Shown piece by piece: positions 10,844-22,952 of a DNA stretch of 64,000 bases (its first letter is position 1; each line of letters begins with the position of its first letter). The position numbers and the translations under genes are program-made. Under the pieces are notes generated by a model. The model saw only the letters and a program-made list of their open reading frames with translations. It ran no database searches and was not told the DNA's origin. This DNA is from Castor canadensis (lineage: Eukaryota; Chordata; Mammalia; Rodentia; Castoridae): NCBI RefSeq assembly GCF_047511655.1, contig NC_133390.1, forward strand, positions 126,657,583 to 126,721,582, given 5' to 3'.

Positions 10844-11280
10844 CTGTGTTGAGAGACCCTTTCCTGTTCATCGTGGCCAGACACTTCACCGGATGGTGGC
10901 ATCTTTCAGCCATCTCCCAGGCCACAGTTTACAGGTCTCCTGCTCAGGTGGAGGACATAACACACACCACTCACACACATGCACACTCACATAAGGAAAT
11001 GCGTGTCGGCTTGGTCTTGAGGTCAAGTGTTCTGTGAGTCACAGTCAAATCTTCTGAGAGCAACTGCACTGAGGACCTCAGCTGTAGCATGGCGAACTCA
11101 GATGCCTTTATCTCACTCTCTTTCTTCTCTGAACTTCCATTCTCTCCTCCTCCTTTTGTTCAAAAGCAAATGGCCAAGTGCTTAATCCAAGAGGGGAGTC
11201 CTGTTGGGTCCTTTCCCCTCAACTTCTGCGTCCCAGCTGTCACTCTCGGAGTAGATGTTCTGACTTGGTGAACTGTCGTT

Positions 11281-11327
<47 letters not shown>

Positions 11328-11473
11328 TTGCAATATAAAATTTGTTTCTTTCCTTTTCCTGAAGGGACATGGTTTTTATATGTTATTCTCTTTAAGGAGC
11401 TTGGAAACTTCTGGAATTCATCAATTCCGTCTGCACTCCTTCCTTTCTCCCTCCATATCTTCCTTCCTTCCTT
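10844..11473. other. Unique DNA with a CA microsatellite
   Basis: Holds (CA)n at 11283-11323 and otherwise nothing recognised. Confidence 0.5.
11283..11323. repeat. (CA)n microsatellite
   Basis: About 20 perfect CA units, likely polymorphic. Confidence 0.97.
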
Positions 11474-11868
11474 TCTTGACAGGGTCTTGTCATGTAGCCC
11501 AGGCTGTATTTGAACTTGTGGTTCTTCTGCCTCAGCCTCCTCAGTGCTGGGATTACAGACATGCACCACCATATCCAGCCCTTTTTTGTATTTTCAAATG
11601 TTTGGTGTCCTCTTCACTTTTGTTATCTTTCCTTCTTCTTTCCTACTACTAAGAAATCTGCACCTTGCCAGGTGCCGATGGCTCTCGCCTGTAATCTTTG
11701 CTACTCAGGATACAGAGATCAAAAGGATTTTGGTTCAAAGCCAGCTCAGGTAAATAATTCCATGAGACCCCATCTCAAAAAAAAAAAAAAAAAACCTTAT
11801 CACAGGAAAGGGCTGGTGGAGTGTTCAAGGTGTAGGTCCTGAATTCAAACCCCATTACTACAAAAAAA
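11474..11868. mobile_element. B1-like SINE (-) and composite SINE (+)
   Basis: Antisense B1-like unit at 11474-11584. The plus composite at 11664-11868 has the shortened ID half ('ttcaaggtgtaggtcctgaa'). Confidence 0.8.
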
Positions 11869-12004
11869 AAAAATCTGCGCCTTTTGTGACAAATAATTGA
11901 CTAAGGAGAGGAACAAAGAGAGACCCTGGAAGATACAGTACAAGTTTAGTCTGCCGTTTGTCCCCAATCTACATTTCTGCAGTTTTCAACATAAAACCCC
12001 CTAC

Positions 12005-12070
12005 ACCCTCCCACCCTTTTTTTGCCCCATTGGAGGCAAGCCTTAACCACTGAGCTACACCCCTACCCTC
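12005..12070 (-). mobile_element. Classical ID element fragment
   Basis: 'aaccactgagctacacccct' is the antisense A-box region of a tRNA-Ala-like ID SINE. Confidence 0.6.
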
Positions 12071-13334
12071 TGCTTCCCACCTTGTTATAGGTACTCACAT
12101 TTGTCCTTCCTAATCACCTGTCCCCCGGATGGGGACTTTCCTTTCTCTTCTACCCTTGGGTAGAAGCTGGAACAGGGCAGGAGAGGACAGTGCAGTGAGC
12201 CGGGCACAGAGAGCACGTGCAGTGGGCATGAGCAGCACAGCAAGGCAGCCCAGTCAGCGGGGCCGAGAAGCATCCCTGTCCAGGAGCGCTGCCTTGCATC
12301 TCATCCCGTGGAGAAACTCCTGTCCCTGTGAGCTTTTTGGCAGTGGTTTTTGCTTTTTGGGGGCAGGTGTCACTAAGTAGCCCTGGCTGGCCTTGAACTT
12401 GCAGTCTTTCTGCCTCAGTCTCCTGAGTGCTAGGATTCCAGGTGTGCTTCCTCTAAGGTCATTTCTAACACTTGCCAAGCTACAGCAGGTCTTGGATCCA
12501 CGAACGGACATCATGTTCCCGCAAAGGCCAGCAGTGTACCTCATCCTGCAGCTGGGCTGTGAGGTGCAGCTGATTAAAATAGGTGAAGACACCTGGTTTC
12601 CCTCCAACCAGGCCACTGCCCCAGGGGAGGATATCCATGGTGGGTCACAGAGACTGTCTGGTCCCATGTTTAGTATTTTTATTTCCCAGATAATGGGGCA
12701 CAGGCCACTAGACTTCTTTATGTCTCTCCTAGCCCCAAGCACAGCCACTAGCAATCAACAAATAATTTTTAACAGTGATAATGTTATATCTGCAAGCAAT
12801 AAACACTAACAGTGCCCATTAAAGTGGCCTGGAGACCATTTCTTGAAATTGCTTTCCACCGGTCTCAAACACAGCTCTATTAAACTATTACATGAAAGAG
12901 AAGAGACTGTCATAAAATGAGAGCTGAGATGGCGTCAAGGAAGGTTAGAGGCTAAATTTATAGTATGTAAATTTTCTTAAGGAAGAAGTAATCAAATTTT
13001 ATTAAGCAAATTATATAAAGTAAGTTATATATTAAGTAAGTTATATAAAATATTCTCAAGCTGCAATCACATTTTGCCCAACAGCAATTCCTTGTCTCAG
13101 GGGAGTGACAAGATAATATGAAATATTTTAACAAGGGAAATGGGTTGAAAATAATTACAAAATTATATAAACTTCCCCTCCCCAAAGTAGAATGTTTCAC
13201 CATTTTGCAGTGTCACGGAGAACAAGCAGCTGGGTTCGTCATATCTGGCTTATAGGTGAAGCCAAGGTCACTTGTAGTAAATAAATTTTAATTTTCATTT
13301 ATTGTACATAATTTTTTTAAAAAAATATATGATT
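12071..13334. other. Unique DNA with one B1-like SINE
   Basis: An antisense B1-like unit lies at 12340-12455. The flanking DNA has a 166-codon open frame on the minus strand (12254-12754) that is partly SINE-derived and shows no domain. An AT-rich portion follows at 12950-13330. Confidence 0.45.
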
Positions 13335-13483
13335 TGGAGCTGTGTGATGGCCACACCTGAAATCCCAGAACTCAGGAAGCTGAGGCAGGAGAAATTTGAC
13401 TTTGAGATTAGCCAGGGCTACATGGTGAGAACCTGCCTCAAAAACAAGCGCATCTCTTAACAAAAAAAAAGTATGTGTATATA

Positions 13484-13523
<40 letters not shown>

Positions 13524-13640
13524 GCTATTTACTTTGACAGTCACTCTTTTTGTCTTTGTTTTGTGTGTGTGTGCTGAAGATTGAACCCAGGGCCTTACAC
13601 ATGCACTGTGCCCTGGAACTACACTTGCAATCCTAATCTT
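13335..13640. mobile_element. B1-like SINE (+), TA microsatellite, ID fragment (-)
   Basis: The B1-like unit at 13335-13460 has an A-rich tail that grades into (TA)n at 13475-13520. An ID-type antisense fragment follows at 13560-13640 ('gaacccagggccttacacat'). Confidence 0.7.
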
Positions 13641-13694
13641 AAAGGCTTTCACTGTACAGAAAACAAATCTACAAAATTTTGATGATAGTACCTT

Positions 13695-13955
13695 TTAATT
13701 TTTATTGCCGGGGTTTGAACTCAGGGTCTACACCTTGAGCCATTCTACCAGCCCTTTTTTGTGATGGGTTTTTTCAAGATAGGGTCTCTTGAACTATTTG
13801 CCAAGGCTGGCTTCAAACTATGATCCTCCTGATGTCTGCCTCCTGAGTAGCTAGGATTACAGGAGTGAGCCACTGGCACAGTACGGGGTTTGAACGCAGG
13901 GCTTCAAGCTTGCCAGGCAGGCACTCTTCCACTTGAGCCACTCCTTAGCATCTTT
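13695..13955 (-). mobile_element. Composite SINE plus extra ID-like unit
   Basis: The antisense composite at 13695-13882 is followed directly by a second antisense tRNA-like unit ('ttgccaggcaggcactcttc'). Confidence 0.8.
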
Positions 13956-14041
13956 GAAAGAAATATTTAGAGATAGACTCAAGTGGGAAAATGGACATAG
14001 GAAATGGGTTTTCTCTTAAGTAAAGACAAAAAAATGAGAAA

Positions 14042-14264
14042 TAGCTGGTGCTGGTGGCTCACACCTTTAATCTGAGCTACATGGGGGGGGTGAGATCTGG
14101 AGGATCATAGTGCAAAGCCAGCTAGACAAATAGCTCATAAGACCCTGGCTCAAATATAACCAGCACAAAAAAGGGCTGGTAGAGTGGCTCAAGTGCTAGA
14201 GCACTGCCTAGCAAGTGTGAGGCCCTGAGATCAAATACCAGTACTGCAAAAAAAAAAAAAGAAA
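14042..14264 (+). mobile_element. Composite B1-like/ID-like SINE
   Basis: Both halves present, with an A-rich and AAGA-repeat tail up to about 14278. Confidence 0.85.
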
Positions 14265-14627
14265 GAAAGAAAGAAAGCCTTAAGGCAATCCCTGTGTTCT
14301 GCCCTCATGGTAGGAGCCATCTCTTTTTACAGGACACCCTCTTCCCTCCAAAAGAGGCAAAATAAGAAAAAGGAGAATGGCTCAGTTTCACATCACAGTG
14401 CCATTGAGCTGGAATGAAACGAATGTGCAATTTACAGCAGCTCCAATTTTTAGCTCTACTGGATATGGATTTGAAGTGAGTTGGTGACACTGTTAATTTC
14501 CGATGAGTAGAGAAATTTTGTTAGCCTTCAGTTAAGCACTTTTGGATTCTTGTACAGAGCAGGGAAGTCATTAGGAAAGATTACCTCTGTCTCCCTCAAA
14601 TAAACTTTCCGTTAAGTTTTATTATTT
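14265..14627. other. Unique DNA
   Basis: No feature recognised beyond the SINE tail. Confidence 0.4.
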
Positions 14628-14690
14628 TAGAGTGTCTGCCTAGCATGTGTGAAGTCGTGAGTTCAAATCCTAGTACCACAGAAAAAGGAG
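14628..14690 (+). mobile_element. ID-like SINE fragment
   Basis: 'gtgtctgcctagcatgtgtg' to the B-box 'gagttcaaatcc'; lacks the A-box end. Confidence 0.65.
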
Positions 14691-14694
14691 TGCA

Positions 14695-15005
14695 GTACTG
14701 GTACATGCCATAACATGGATGAGCTCTGAAAACATCATGCTAAGAGAAGTCAGAAATAAAAGCCACATACTATTTCATTTAGACAAAATACCTGGAGTAC
14801 GGAATCCTTACAGACAGGAGGCAGGTGAGTGGTTGTCAGGGCCTGAGAAGGGTGAAAATTGAGTGACAGCTTAGGACTGGGGGGGTTCCTTTTGGGTAAT
14901 AGAAATATCTGGAAAGTATACTGGTGGTGGCTGCACAGCACTGTGGATGTGCTAAGTACACTGATGACACAGGTCATGCCATATGTATCTTACCACAAAT
15001 TAAAA
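14695..15005 (+). mobile_element. Old L1M 3' UTR
   Basis: 'ataacatggatgagctctga', 'aaaacatcatgctaagagaa' and 'ggtggctgcacagcactgtg' follow the known L1M 3' end in order. Confidence 0.75.
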
Positions 15006-15077
15006 CAAAAAGGCTGATCCAGAAACTATGGGCTAGACCTGTCAGAATTGGGCCAGGGGCTCTTTGGTTGTTTTTGT

Positions 15078-15166
15078 TTTGTTTTTTATGTCATTGGGGA
15101 TAAAACCCAGGCCTTACACATGCCAGGCAAGTGCTCTACCACTGAGCCACATTCCCCAACCCTCCA
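15078..15166 (-). mobile_element. Classical ID element
   Basis: Antisense 'caggcaagtgctctaccact' with the 'gagccacattccccaacccc' end. Confidence 0.8.
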
Positions 15167-15337
15167 CAGAGAGGTTTCTAAAGACAAAAACAAGGATGCT
15201 ACATCAGATATTTTGAAACAATAGCCCTCAGTCACAATCAGTCACAACGGTTAATAACAAGGGTGGTGTCAGTGCCAGGATGAACAGCCAGCTGTTCAAC
15301 AGAGGTCGGTAGTCCTTGTAGAAGTACTATGGCAGGG

Positions 15338-15415
15338 GTAGGGGGAATATAGCTCAGTGGTGGAGCACTTGCCTAGCATATATGAGGCCCTGGGGTTCCA
15401 TCCCAGCAGAGAAAG
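15338..15415 (+). mobile_element. Classical ID element
   Basis: 'tagctcagtggtggagcact' A-box and 'ccctggggttccatcccagc' B-box; a purine repeat tail follows to 15445. Confidence 0.8.
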
Positions 15416-15445
15416 AAAGAGAGACAGAGAAAAAGAGAGAGAGAA

Positions 15446-15797
15446 AAAACTTCCTGGACAAGGTTGCAGTGTCCTCTGTGTAAGCTTGTGGTTCTGGTAG
15501 TCTGTGATTTATATTATCAGGCAGCCATGTGGAAGGTTCGGCTTCACTTTTTGGGGTAGGGTTGACACAAGCAGCTCCATTTTGATTCTGACCTAGCATT
15601 CAGCGGATCTGGTACAGAAGCACTGCACCACAGGTGAACAAAGAACTGAGGCAGTGGACCTCACAGGCTCCCCTGCTGCCCCAGAGAGGGTGTGGCCCTG
15701 CCCAAGGAAGCTTAGCTGAACTAGAACAGGGCTTTAAGAAATCCCGAAGCAGGGACAGCATAGCTACATCCTGCTTGAATCAATCACCCAGGACAAG
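15446..15797. other. Unique DNA
   Basis: Nothing recognised. Confidence 0.35.
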
Positions 15798-16133
15798 CTG
15801 GGCGCTGGTGGCTCACACCTGTAATCCTAGCTACTTGGGAGGCTAAGATTGGGAGGATCGAGGTTTGAGGCCAGGCCAGGTAATTGTCTCCAAAATAACC
15901 AGAGCAGCCTGGTGGGTTAGCTCAAGTGGTAGAGTGCCTGACTAGCAAGTGCAAGGCCCTGAGTTTAAACCCCAGTACCACTAAAAGAAAAAAAAAAAAG
16001 AAAGAAAGTAAACTTTCATGACAAAGTAACCAGAGCAAAAGGGACTGGAGGTGTGGCTCAAGTGGTAGAGCACCTGCTTTGCAAACGCAAAGCCTTGAGT
16101 TCAAAGCCCAGTCCCACTAAAACAATAACTAAA
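15798..16133 (+). mobile_element. Composite SINE followed by ID-like unit
   Basis: The composite at 15798-15990 has an AAAG tail. A second unit at 16030-16133 carries the 'ctggaggtgtggctcaagtg' form preceded by the B1 end 'aaagtaaccagagc'. Confidence 0.8.
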
Positions 16134-16522
16134 TAAAACTAAAATAAGAGTCCTCCAGACCATTCCAGCTTCCAGCCATGGAGTCTGCTTGGGAACCTAG
16201 TCACTGCAGGTCTAATACAAGCCATAGGTGGCATGCTTCCTCAATCCTGACCCACAAACTCTGAGCCTAATGGTTGTTTTCAGCTTCTGCATTGAGGGGC
16301 AGCTTGTTTTCCAGCAGTAGTACTGGGACAACGCTCTTCTCCATTTGGGGTGAGGTGACACCAAAGTCTTGTTCCCCCTGTCCCCAGGGCGGAACATTCT
16401 CCTATCTGCCGTGTAGCATATGTGGTTGCCGCTACTCTTTCTTCTCCAAGGCCAGGACCTGGTGCTCCCTGCTGCTAGCAGGGAGCCTTGCACACAGTAG
16501 GAGCTCAGAATTATTATGTAGG
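16134..16522. other. Unique DNA with an ancient MIR/L2-like end
   Basis: 'ccttgcacacagtaggagct' at 16483 resembles the terminal part shared by MIR and L2. The rest is anonymous. Confidence 0.4.
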
Positions 16523-16602
16523 GACTGGGAGTGAGCTCAGCGGCAGAGCGCTTTCCTAGCTAGCATGCACAGGCCCTGTTCCACCCCTAGCACCACAAAA
16601 AG
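16523..16602 (+). mobile_element. Classical ID element
   Basis: 'gagctcagcggcagagcgct' A-box; tail of AAAC repeats. Confidence 0.8.
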
Positions 16603-16767
16603 CAAACAAACAAGCAGCAACAACAACCCAAAACATCAGTGTCAAAAAATCTCATGTCTCAGCTTAATTTGAAGCATTAACTCAATGACACATAAAATTT
16701 TGCAGGGATAGGAATCTGAGTTAGAGAGCCATGTAGGCCTAACACAAAAGGTTCCACTCAACTGGGT

Positions 16768-16955
16768 CTTTTTTTATTTTAATTTTTTCTGTATTAGGGC
16801 TTAAACTCAGGGCCTACACCTTGAGCCACTCCACCGGCCCTTTTTGTGATGGCTTTTTTTTTTGAGATAAGGTCTCTTGAACTATTTGCCCGGGCTAGCT
16901 TTCAACCGTGATCCTCCTGAGTAGCTAGGATTACAACATGAGCCACCAGTGCCTG
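16768..16955 (-). mobile_element. Composite SINE
   Basis: Antisense; the ID half is shortened ('actcagggcctacaccttga'), matching the shortened subtype seen elsewhere. Confidence 0.8.
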
Positions 16956-17845
16956 GCTCAATTGTGTCTTTTAAAATGAATTCACAGTGTGGTAACTTCA
17001 GGATTTGATTTTGCTTTGCCTGCATATTTTTGCTGAAAGTTTTCTGAACAGCAGAAGACTTGCCTGAGTTAGGAGTCACAGTGGGCAGGACCATGAGCTC
17101 CTGGGGATGAGAAGCAGGGCTGGGGGGGCACATGGCTCTCTAAGGGCAGTTTGGGGGACTTCCCATAGGGTTCAGGTACTCTACCAGGAAGCATTCTGAG
17201 CGCCCTTTGTCCCTAGCAATGAGGCTTCTCACAGATTCAAAAAAACACTCATGAAGCCACTAGAACCAGATTAGCAGAAGTTAAGAGTAAACCAGTTAAG
17301 TCTATGCCGACAGATCAATTTGCAACAAAAGATAGCAAAAACTGTTGGGAAAGGCTGGGGAGAGCAGTGAAAGGTGGAGTTTTGTGTGCACTGGGGCAGT
17401 CACCAGGAAATGACAGGAGATCAGTCACAGAGGTCTGGAAGCTTGGCTTTCCAGCCAGGAATCTACAGAGAGCATTTAGCCTGCAGTCAGAACTGACAAG
17501 CAGAAATGATGCCAGCCCCTCACATTTCCCATGAAAACCGCCTGCAAGTGAGTCCTGGAGATGCTGTCGACAGGTGAGGCTTGGTTTCCTGCCCTTCTTG
17601 CCTCTGGGCCCACATAGCAGCATTGAACAAAAACGCAGAAGGATCAGTACCGGGGTGCAGCAGGTGTGAGCAGCTGAAGTTGAAGAATAAATGTGTTTGC
17701 TCAGCATTGAACAAAACTAGACTCTTGTTTGTTTTGAACCCAATTCTCTGTGGATTCTTAGTTTTTAGCTACAGTACAGAATATTTTTGCATTGCCAAAT
17801 ATATGTCCTCCTTATATAAAAACACTGATTGCTTTAAAAAAAATT
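16956..17845. other. Unique DNA, about 0.9 kb
   Basis: No repeat recognised by eye. A 130-codon minus-strand frame (17315-17707) has no recognisable domain. Confidence 0.4.
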
Positions 17846-18130
17846 TGACGACTGGAGGTATGGCTCAAAAAGCAGTAGAGCACCTGCTTTGCAAGCATGT
17901 CTCACACACACAAAAATTTTCGTCTGGCACCAGTGGCTCACACCTGTAATCCCAGCTACTTAGGGAGGCAGAGATCAAGAGGATCATGGTTCAAAGTCAG
18001 CCAGAAGAAATAGTTCTCAAGACCCCAACACAAAAAAGGTCTCAAGTGGTAGAACTCCTGCTTAGCAATCATGAGGCCCTGAGATCAAACCCCAGGACCA
18101 CAAAAAAAAAAAAAAAAAGAAAGAAAGAAA
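17846..18130 (+). mobile_element. ID-like unit then composite SINE
   Basis: The truncated ID-like unit lies at 17846-17918. The composite at 17924-18118 has an A-rich tail ending in AAAG repeats. Confidence 0.8.
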
Positions 18131-18559
18131 GACAGTTATCAAAATGTGCCTGGTGTTCCCAATCTCTTCCTTCTGCTTATCCTTACCCTGCTAGCTTTGT
18201 TCTCCCATCTCAGAGTCCAAGTTCTACTTTTCTTTGTCAAAAACAAACATACAGAAAACCCAAAGATCACTATTTGCACTGTAAATGAAATCCACTTAAC
18301 ATTGATACAATAGTATTTGTATTAGTAATACAAAATCGATTTAAACAATCTCCTTATTAAACAAGTGGATCTAATTCCTACTAAACAGTGCTTCTGTCAC
18401 GGGAGGCAGGTGCAAAAGTAATGAGGATGAATAAACAAGAGGACTTTCTTGTTCACATGTGGAAGACTGACTCCAAAGGTAAGCCACCCACCTACCCCTC
18501 CGTCCATTCACTGGACATTTGCCACAACCCAGCCAGTGGGGAGAGCACTAGCCATCGTT
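18131..18559. other. Unique DNA
   Basis: Nothing recognised. Confidence 0.35.
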
Positions 18560-18662
18560 CCCATGATTCCATGTGCTCCTCACAGGATGAGTGGGGTAGC
18601 TTCTTTCCTCTTTTTACAGATGGGAGTCATTGAGGCTCAGAGTTAAATTAAAGCAATATATG
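18560..18662 (-). mobile_element. MIR SINE remnant
   Basis: 'tttttacagatgggagtcat' followed by 'tgaggctcagagttaaatta' is antisense MIR, preceded by 'ctcctcacaggatgagtggg'. Confidence 0.65.
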
Positions 18663-18975
18663 GTGGCAGAGTGTGGTGGCTCACACCTGTAATCCCAGCT
18701 ACTGGGGAGGTAGAGAGCAGGAAGACTGAGGTTTGAGGTCAGCCTGGACAGAAAGTTAGCAAGACACCCATGTCAACAAACAAGCCAATGCCTGGTCTTG
18801 CAAGTCTGTGGCCCAGCTGCGCTGGAGGCTGTAGGTAGGAGGATCCTGGTCCAAGCTGGGCCCCGGCAAAAAGTATGAGACCCTGGGGCTGGTGGAGTGG
18901 TTCAAGTGGTACAGTGCCTGCCTAGCATGTATGAGCCCTGAGATCAAACCCCAGCACCACTTAAAAAAAAAAAGG
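18663..18975 (+). mobile_element. B1-like, B1-like, ID-like SINE array
   Basis: Similar trimer layout to 5916-6227, ending in an 11-A tail. Confidence 0.75.
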
Positions 18976-19039
18976 AGACCCTATCTGAAAAATAACTAGA
19001 GCAAAAATGGCTGAGTACTGCAAGCCCCCCTCCTACCCA

Positions 19040-19125
19040 ATGCAGTTAGTGGCACGTGTGTAGCTCAGCTGCAGAGTGCTTGCCTAGCACGCCTGAGGCC
19101 TTAGGTTCAAAACCCAGCAATGTGA
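19040..19125 (+). mobile_element. Classical ID element
   Basis: 'tagctcagctgcagagtgct' and 'aggttcaaaacccagcaatg'. A remnant of a B1 linker (gaccctatctgaaaaataac) lies just before it. Confidence 0.75.
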
Positions 19126-19744
19126 ATGAATGCAGGTGGCCTGACCTCAGCCTGCTCCTCAAACCACCGTGTCTTCCCTTTCCCTTCTCAACCCTGATCT
19201 CACTATCTCTGCACCTCTGCTCCAAGTACCAGGGCCAGCAAAGGTCCAGAACAAATTCTCACCGCCCACTCTCTTCTTCCCCACACCCCACACCCCCTGG
19301 GACTGGTAACACGTACTGCGGGTCCACCCCTCAGACATTACAGCCCCAGCATGGATGGATAACCCAAAAGAGGTTGGTGGGGATACATGACTGAAACACG
19401 TGCACTTAGCTCTGGGGCCTGAGAAGGCAGGGCCTATGCAAAGGAAGCTGCCTGTGGCAGTGGCATTGACTTTTTATCCCACGGACTTGAGTGAATATGA
19501 TGGTAAGAATAATTCAAAGAATTAATAATTCATGATATTATCAGGAAATTAAACACATTGACATTCACAGCTCATCTGATAGTACTGGTCAGATCTGTGC
19601 ATGTCACTGCACAGATTTTACCTAAAAAACAGAAAAAGAATTGCAAATAAACCTTGCACTTGAGTTAATAACATGAATGCAGGCAAGTTTGGAGATGAAA
19701 TGGCCTCGTGTCTGCAACTTTGAATTGCATTAAAAAAAATAAGA
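19126..19744. other. Unique DNA
   Basis: Nothing recognised. A 112-codon frame ends at 19394 without recognisable domains. Confidence 0.35.
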
Positions 19745-20080
19745 TTAAAGCCAGGCATCAGTGGCTCACACATGTAATCCCAGCTACTTGGGAGGCCGAG
19801 ATTAGGAGGATGGAGGCTCAAGGCCAGCCCAGGCAAACAGTTCACCCCCATCTCCAACCAGAGAAAAATGGACTGGCGATGTGGCTCCAGTACTAGAGCG
19901 CCTGCTTTGTGTGCTCAAAGTCCTGAGTTCAAAGCCCAGTTCCACCAATAAATAAATAAATAAGATTAGCCTGGCATAGTGGTGCACAGCTATAATCCCA
20001 GCTACTTGGGTGGTTGAGGCAGGAGAATCCCAAGTTCAAAGCCAGGTTGTGCTACATAAGGAGCCAAAAAAAGGAAATAC
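19745..20080 (+). mobile_element. Composite SINE then B1-like SINE
   Basis: The composite at 19745-19948 has an AAAT-repeat tail. The separate B1-like unit at 19965-20080 is of the 'ggcaggagaatcccaagttc' type. Confidence 0.8.
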
Positions 20081-20407
20081 AGTGGACGGGGTGAACCTGT
20101 TCAAAGTAGACTGTCGCATTATGGAATTACCATGGTGAAATCCCCTAGTACTACTAATGCATGCTAATTCAACAATAAAATAAAAATTTAAGAAAGAATA
20201 GATTCATGGATGGGCTAGAAATGTGAAACGGCAACTCTACAAACGTGGTTGGCAGGTGTCTGAGGATGGGGGAGAGCTGTGAAGGGAAGCAAGGGATTTT
20301 CTGAATAATCCTTTGAACTTTTCTGCATGCTTGGCATTTCCCATAATGTTGAAGGGAAAACTGGCATTAAATGTGATGGTGGAGAAGTGACAAATTAGGA
20401 GAAACAG
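20081..20407. other. Unique DNA
   Basis: Nothing recognised. Confidence 0.35.
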
Positions 20408-20665
20408 GGCTGGGGGCATGGCTCAAGTGGCAGTACATTCACCTGGCAAGTTCTACTGCTCCAGCCATGACTACAGCTAAAAACATGTTTTAACTATAGA
20501 AAAGTAGGGCGTTTCAGGTGTCCTGACCACTTCTCTGTGGTTTAAGTAATTCAGATCAGTGCTCAGGAGTGGTGGACTGGCTCAAGTGGTAGAGCACCTG
20601 CCTCGAAAGCGTGAGACCCTGAGTTCAAACTCCAGTAACCCCAAGAAGGAAAACAAAAAAAATCC
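20408..20665 (+). mobile_element. Two ID-like SINE units
   Basis: A decayed, truncated unit at 20408-20460 and a complete one at 20560-20665 with 'tggctcaagtggtagagcac'. Confidence 0.7.
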
Positions 20666-20799
20666 CCAAAACTGAATCAATGCGCATACATCAAACCACC
20701 TTTGTTGGCGATCATTGCACTCCAGACATACAGTCCCTGCCTGGGTAGTACAGGACCTGCTTGGACAAGTAGTCTCTGCAGTAGCTTTCAAAATTGTAT

Positions 20800-21012
20800 G
20801 CCGGGTTACTCACACCTGTAATCCTAGCTACTTGGGAGGCAGCGATCAGAAGGATTGGGATTCCAGGCCAACGCAGGCAAATAGTTTGTGAGACCCTATC
20901 TCAAAAATACCCAACATGAAAAAGGGCTGGTGGAGTGGCTCAAGTGGTAGAGCACCTGCCTAGCAAGCATGAGGCCATGAGTTCAAACCCCAGTACTCCC
21001 AAAAAAAAAAGG
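20800..21012 (+). mobile_element. Composite B1-like/ID-like SINE
   Basis: Well preserved; the linker 'cccaacatgaaaaagggctg' separates the halves. Confidence 0.88.
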
Positions 21013-21175
21013 TGGGGAGGCAGGAAAAACATTTCTGAAATACGATGAAACTGTGAAAGATAAATTACAGACGTATAAAATGTAGGTGGAGCACATTATA
21101 GAGAACACTGATCCAGCTAAAAGAGCCACTGAATCTGAGGTGAGGTGGGGCATGTGTGACCAAATGGCAAAGAAA

Positions 21176-21377
21176 TGAGCTGGAGGCTCTCATCTGTAAT
21201 CCTAGCTACTTAGCACACAGAGATCAAGAAGATCTCAGTTAGAAGCCAGCCTGGGCAAATCAAAATCATTCTTGAGCCCCTATCTCGACAAAACCCATCA
21301 CCAAAAAGGGCTGGAGGAGTGGCTCAAGGTGTAGGCCCTGAGTTCAAACCCTAATACTGCAAAAAAAAAAAAAAAAG
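21176..21377 (+). mobile_element. Composite SINE with shortened ID half
   Basis: The ID half reads 'ggctcaaggtgtaggccctg', lacking the usual middle. A 16-A tail follows. Confidence 0.85.
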
Positions 21378-21767
21378 TAAAAAAAAGAAATGACCTGCAA
21401 TAGCCTATGGCTGCTAGAAATACAGTCAGCAGTGAAACTATTTGAAGAGTTAAATTTTCAGGAAAAAACACCAATAACCTAATAGAAGAATGGGCAAAAT
21501 ATATGAACAGAAAGTTTGCAAGAAAAAGGATTCGAATGGCTATGGCTGTGGTGGGACTGTGAGGAAGCCAGAGAAGAAGACAAGCTGGACAGCAGAGGGA
21601 AAACTGGGGAGGTGGCAGGCCTCCACAACAGCACTGGGCCTTGCCTCCATCAGCACGGGGACTGCTTCCTCTCAGACTTACCAGTAGGTGGCACAGCAGG
21701 GTCCTCATTGTTTAACCAGCTTTTAGTTGGTTCATATGATACTTACGGCTAAAAACATCTCTGAAGG
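21378..21767. other. Unique DNA
   Basis: A 136-codon minus-strand frame crosses it (21298-21708) with SINE-derived ends and no recognised domain. Confidence 0.35.
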
Positions 21768-22072
21768 GTGGGGTGTGGTGGTACATGCCTGTAATCCCAC
21801 CTACTCAGGAGGTAGAGATGAGGAGATTGCTATTTTGGTCAGCCTGGGCAAAAATGTTAAGGAGACCCCATCTCAACAAACAATCTGGGTGGGTGACATG
21901 TGTCTGTAGTCCCAGCTATGCAGGAGGTATAGGCAGGAAGATTTTAGTCCAAGGCCAGCCCTAGGCAAAAAGTGAGAGACTATCTGAAAACTAACTAAAG
22001 AAAAAGAGTGGGAGAGCACCTGTGTAGCGAGCGGGAGGCCCTCAGTCCATACCATAGTACTGCAGTAAGTAA
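21768..22072 (+). mobile_element. B1-like, B1-like, ID-like SINE array
   Basis: Third occurrence of the trimer arrangement; the ID half is decayed ('ctgtgtagcgagcgggaggc'). Confidence 0.75.
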
Positions 22073-22249
22073 ATGACTGACAAACCATCTGTGACAGACT
22101 AGTAAGACTTTAAGCCTACTCAGGAAGACTTTATTGTAGCACTGTGACAGCAAACTCAAGTATACAACGTAAATACCCTCTGAGGGGAATTGGTTAAATG
22201 ACTTACCATGTCCATGTGCACACCACAGAATAATGCACAGTCATTAAAA

Positions 22250-22460
22250 AGGATTACACCTGTAATCCTAGCTACGTGGGAGGCTGAGACCAACAGTATT
22301 TTGGTTTGAGGTCAGCCTTGGCAAATAGTTGACAAGACCCTATCTTCAAAATAACCAGAGCAAAATGGACTGGAGGTGTGGCTCAAGCAGTAGAGCGCCT
22401 GCTTTGCAAGCGCATAGTCCCGAGTTCTAACTCCAGTCCCACCAAATAAATAAATAAAAT
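22250..22460 (+). mobile_element. Composite SINE
   Basis: Starts inside the B1 half ('cacctgtaatcctagctacg'). The ID half is of the 'gcctgctttgcaagcgcata' subtype. Confidence 0.85.
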
Positions 22461-22464
22461 AGAA

Positions 22465-22935
22465 ATACTTCAGTGGCTTCTCTCCAGTCCTAGGACAAAG
22501 CCCAAAGCTTTGGGCATGGGACCCAGGCCCTTGTTGATCTGGTCCAGCTTAGCTCCTGGCCCTACCTGGTAGCATCCTCTGCTCCAACTCCGCCCCTCAG
22601 GCACAATGACCTTCAGTTCCTCAAATGAGCCCACTCTGTCCCCTCCCAGCTCATCTCATCTCCCCAGCTCATCCCATCTCTCCAACTCCTGAGCACCTTT
22701 GGGCACTGCCTCAAGATGGCATTGCAGAGGCCTCCACTGAGTTGGGTTCTCTGCGGTCCCTTAGGCACACCACCTTCCCCTCTTACCAGACTGTAATTGT
22801 TTAATGTCTGTTTTTCCCTGAACTAGAAAAGCACTCAGGCTGCAAGGATGGTGAGTCCCCTTGCGGTATTCTGTCTCCATTACCAGCCCTGGGCCTCCTG
22901 GCAGGGGCTCATGAGTGTTTACTACATAGGTGACA
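22465..22935 (+). mobile_element. L2 remnant
   Basis: 'cagtggcttctctccagtcc', 'acaaagcccaaagctttggg', 'ccttgttgatctggtccagc' and the late 'tgcaaggatggtg' portion follow the L2 3' region in order. This is an ancient LINE, inactive in placental mammals. Confidence 0.7.
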
Positions 22936-22952
22936 TTATAAAGAAATGGATA

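Noticed and set aside
12254-12754. 166-codon minus frame
   Set aside because: Includes an antisense B1-like SINE and shows no domain or splice context.
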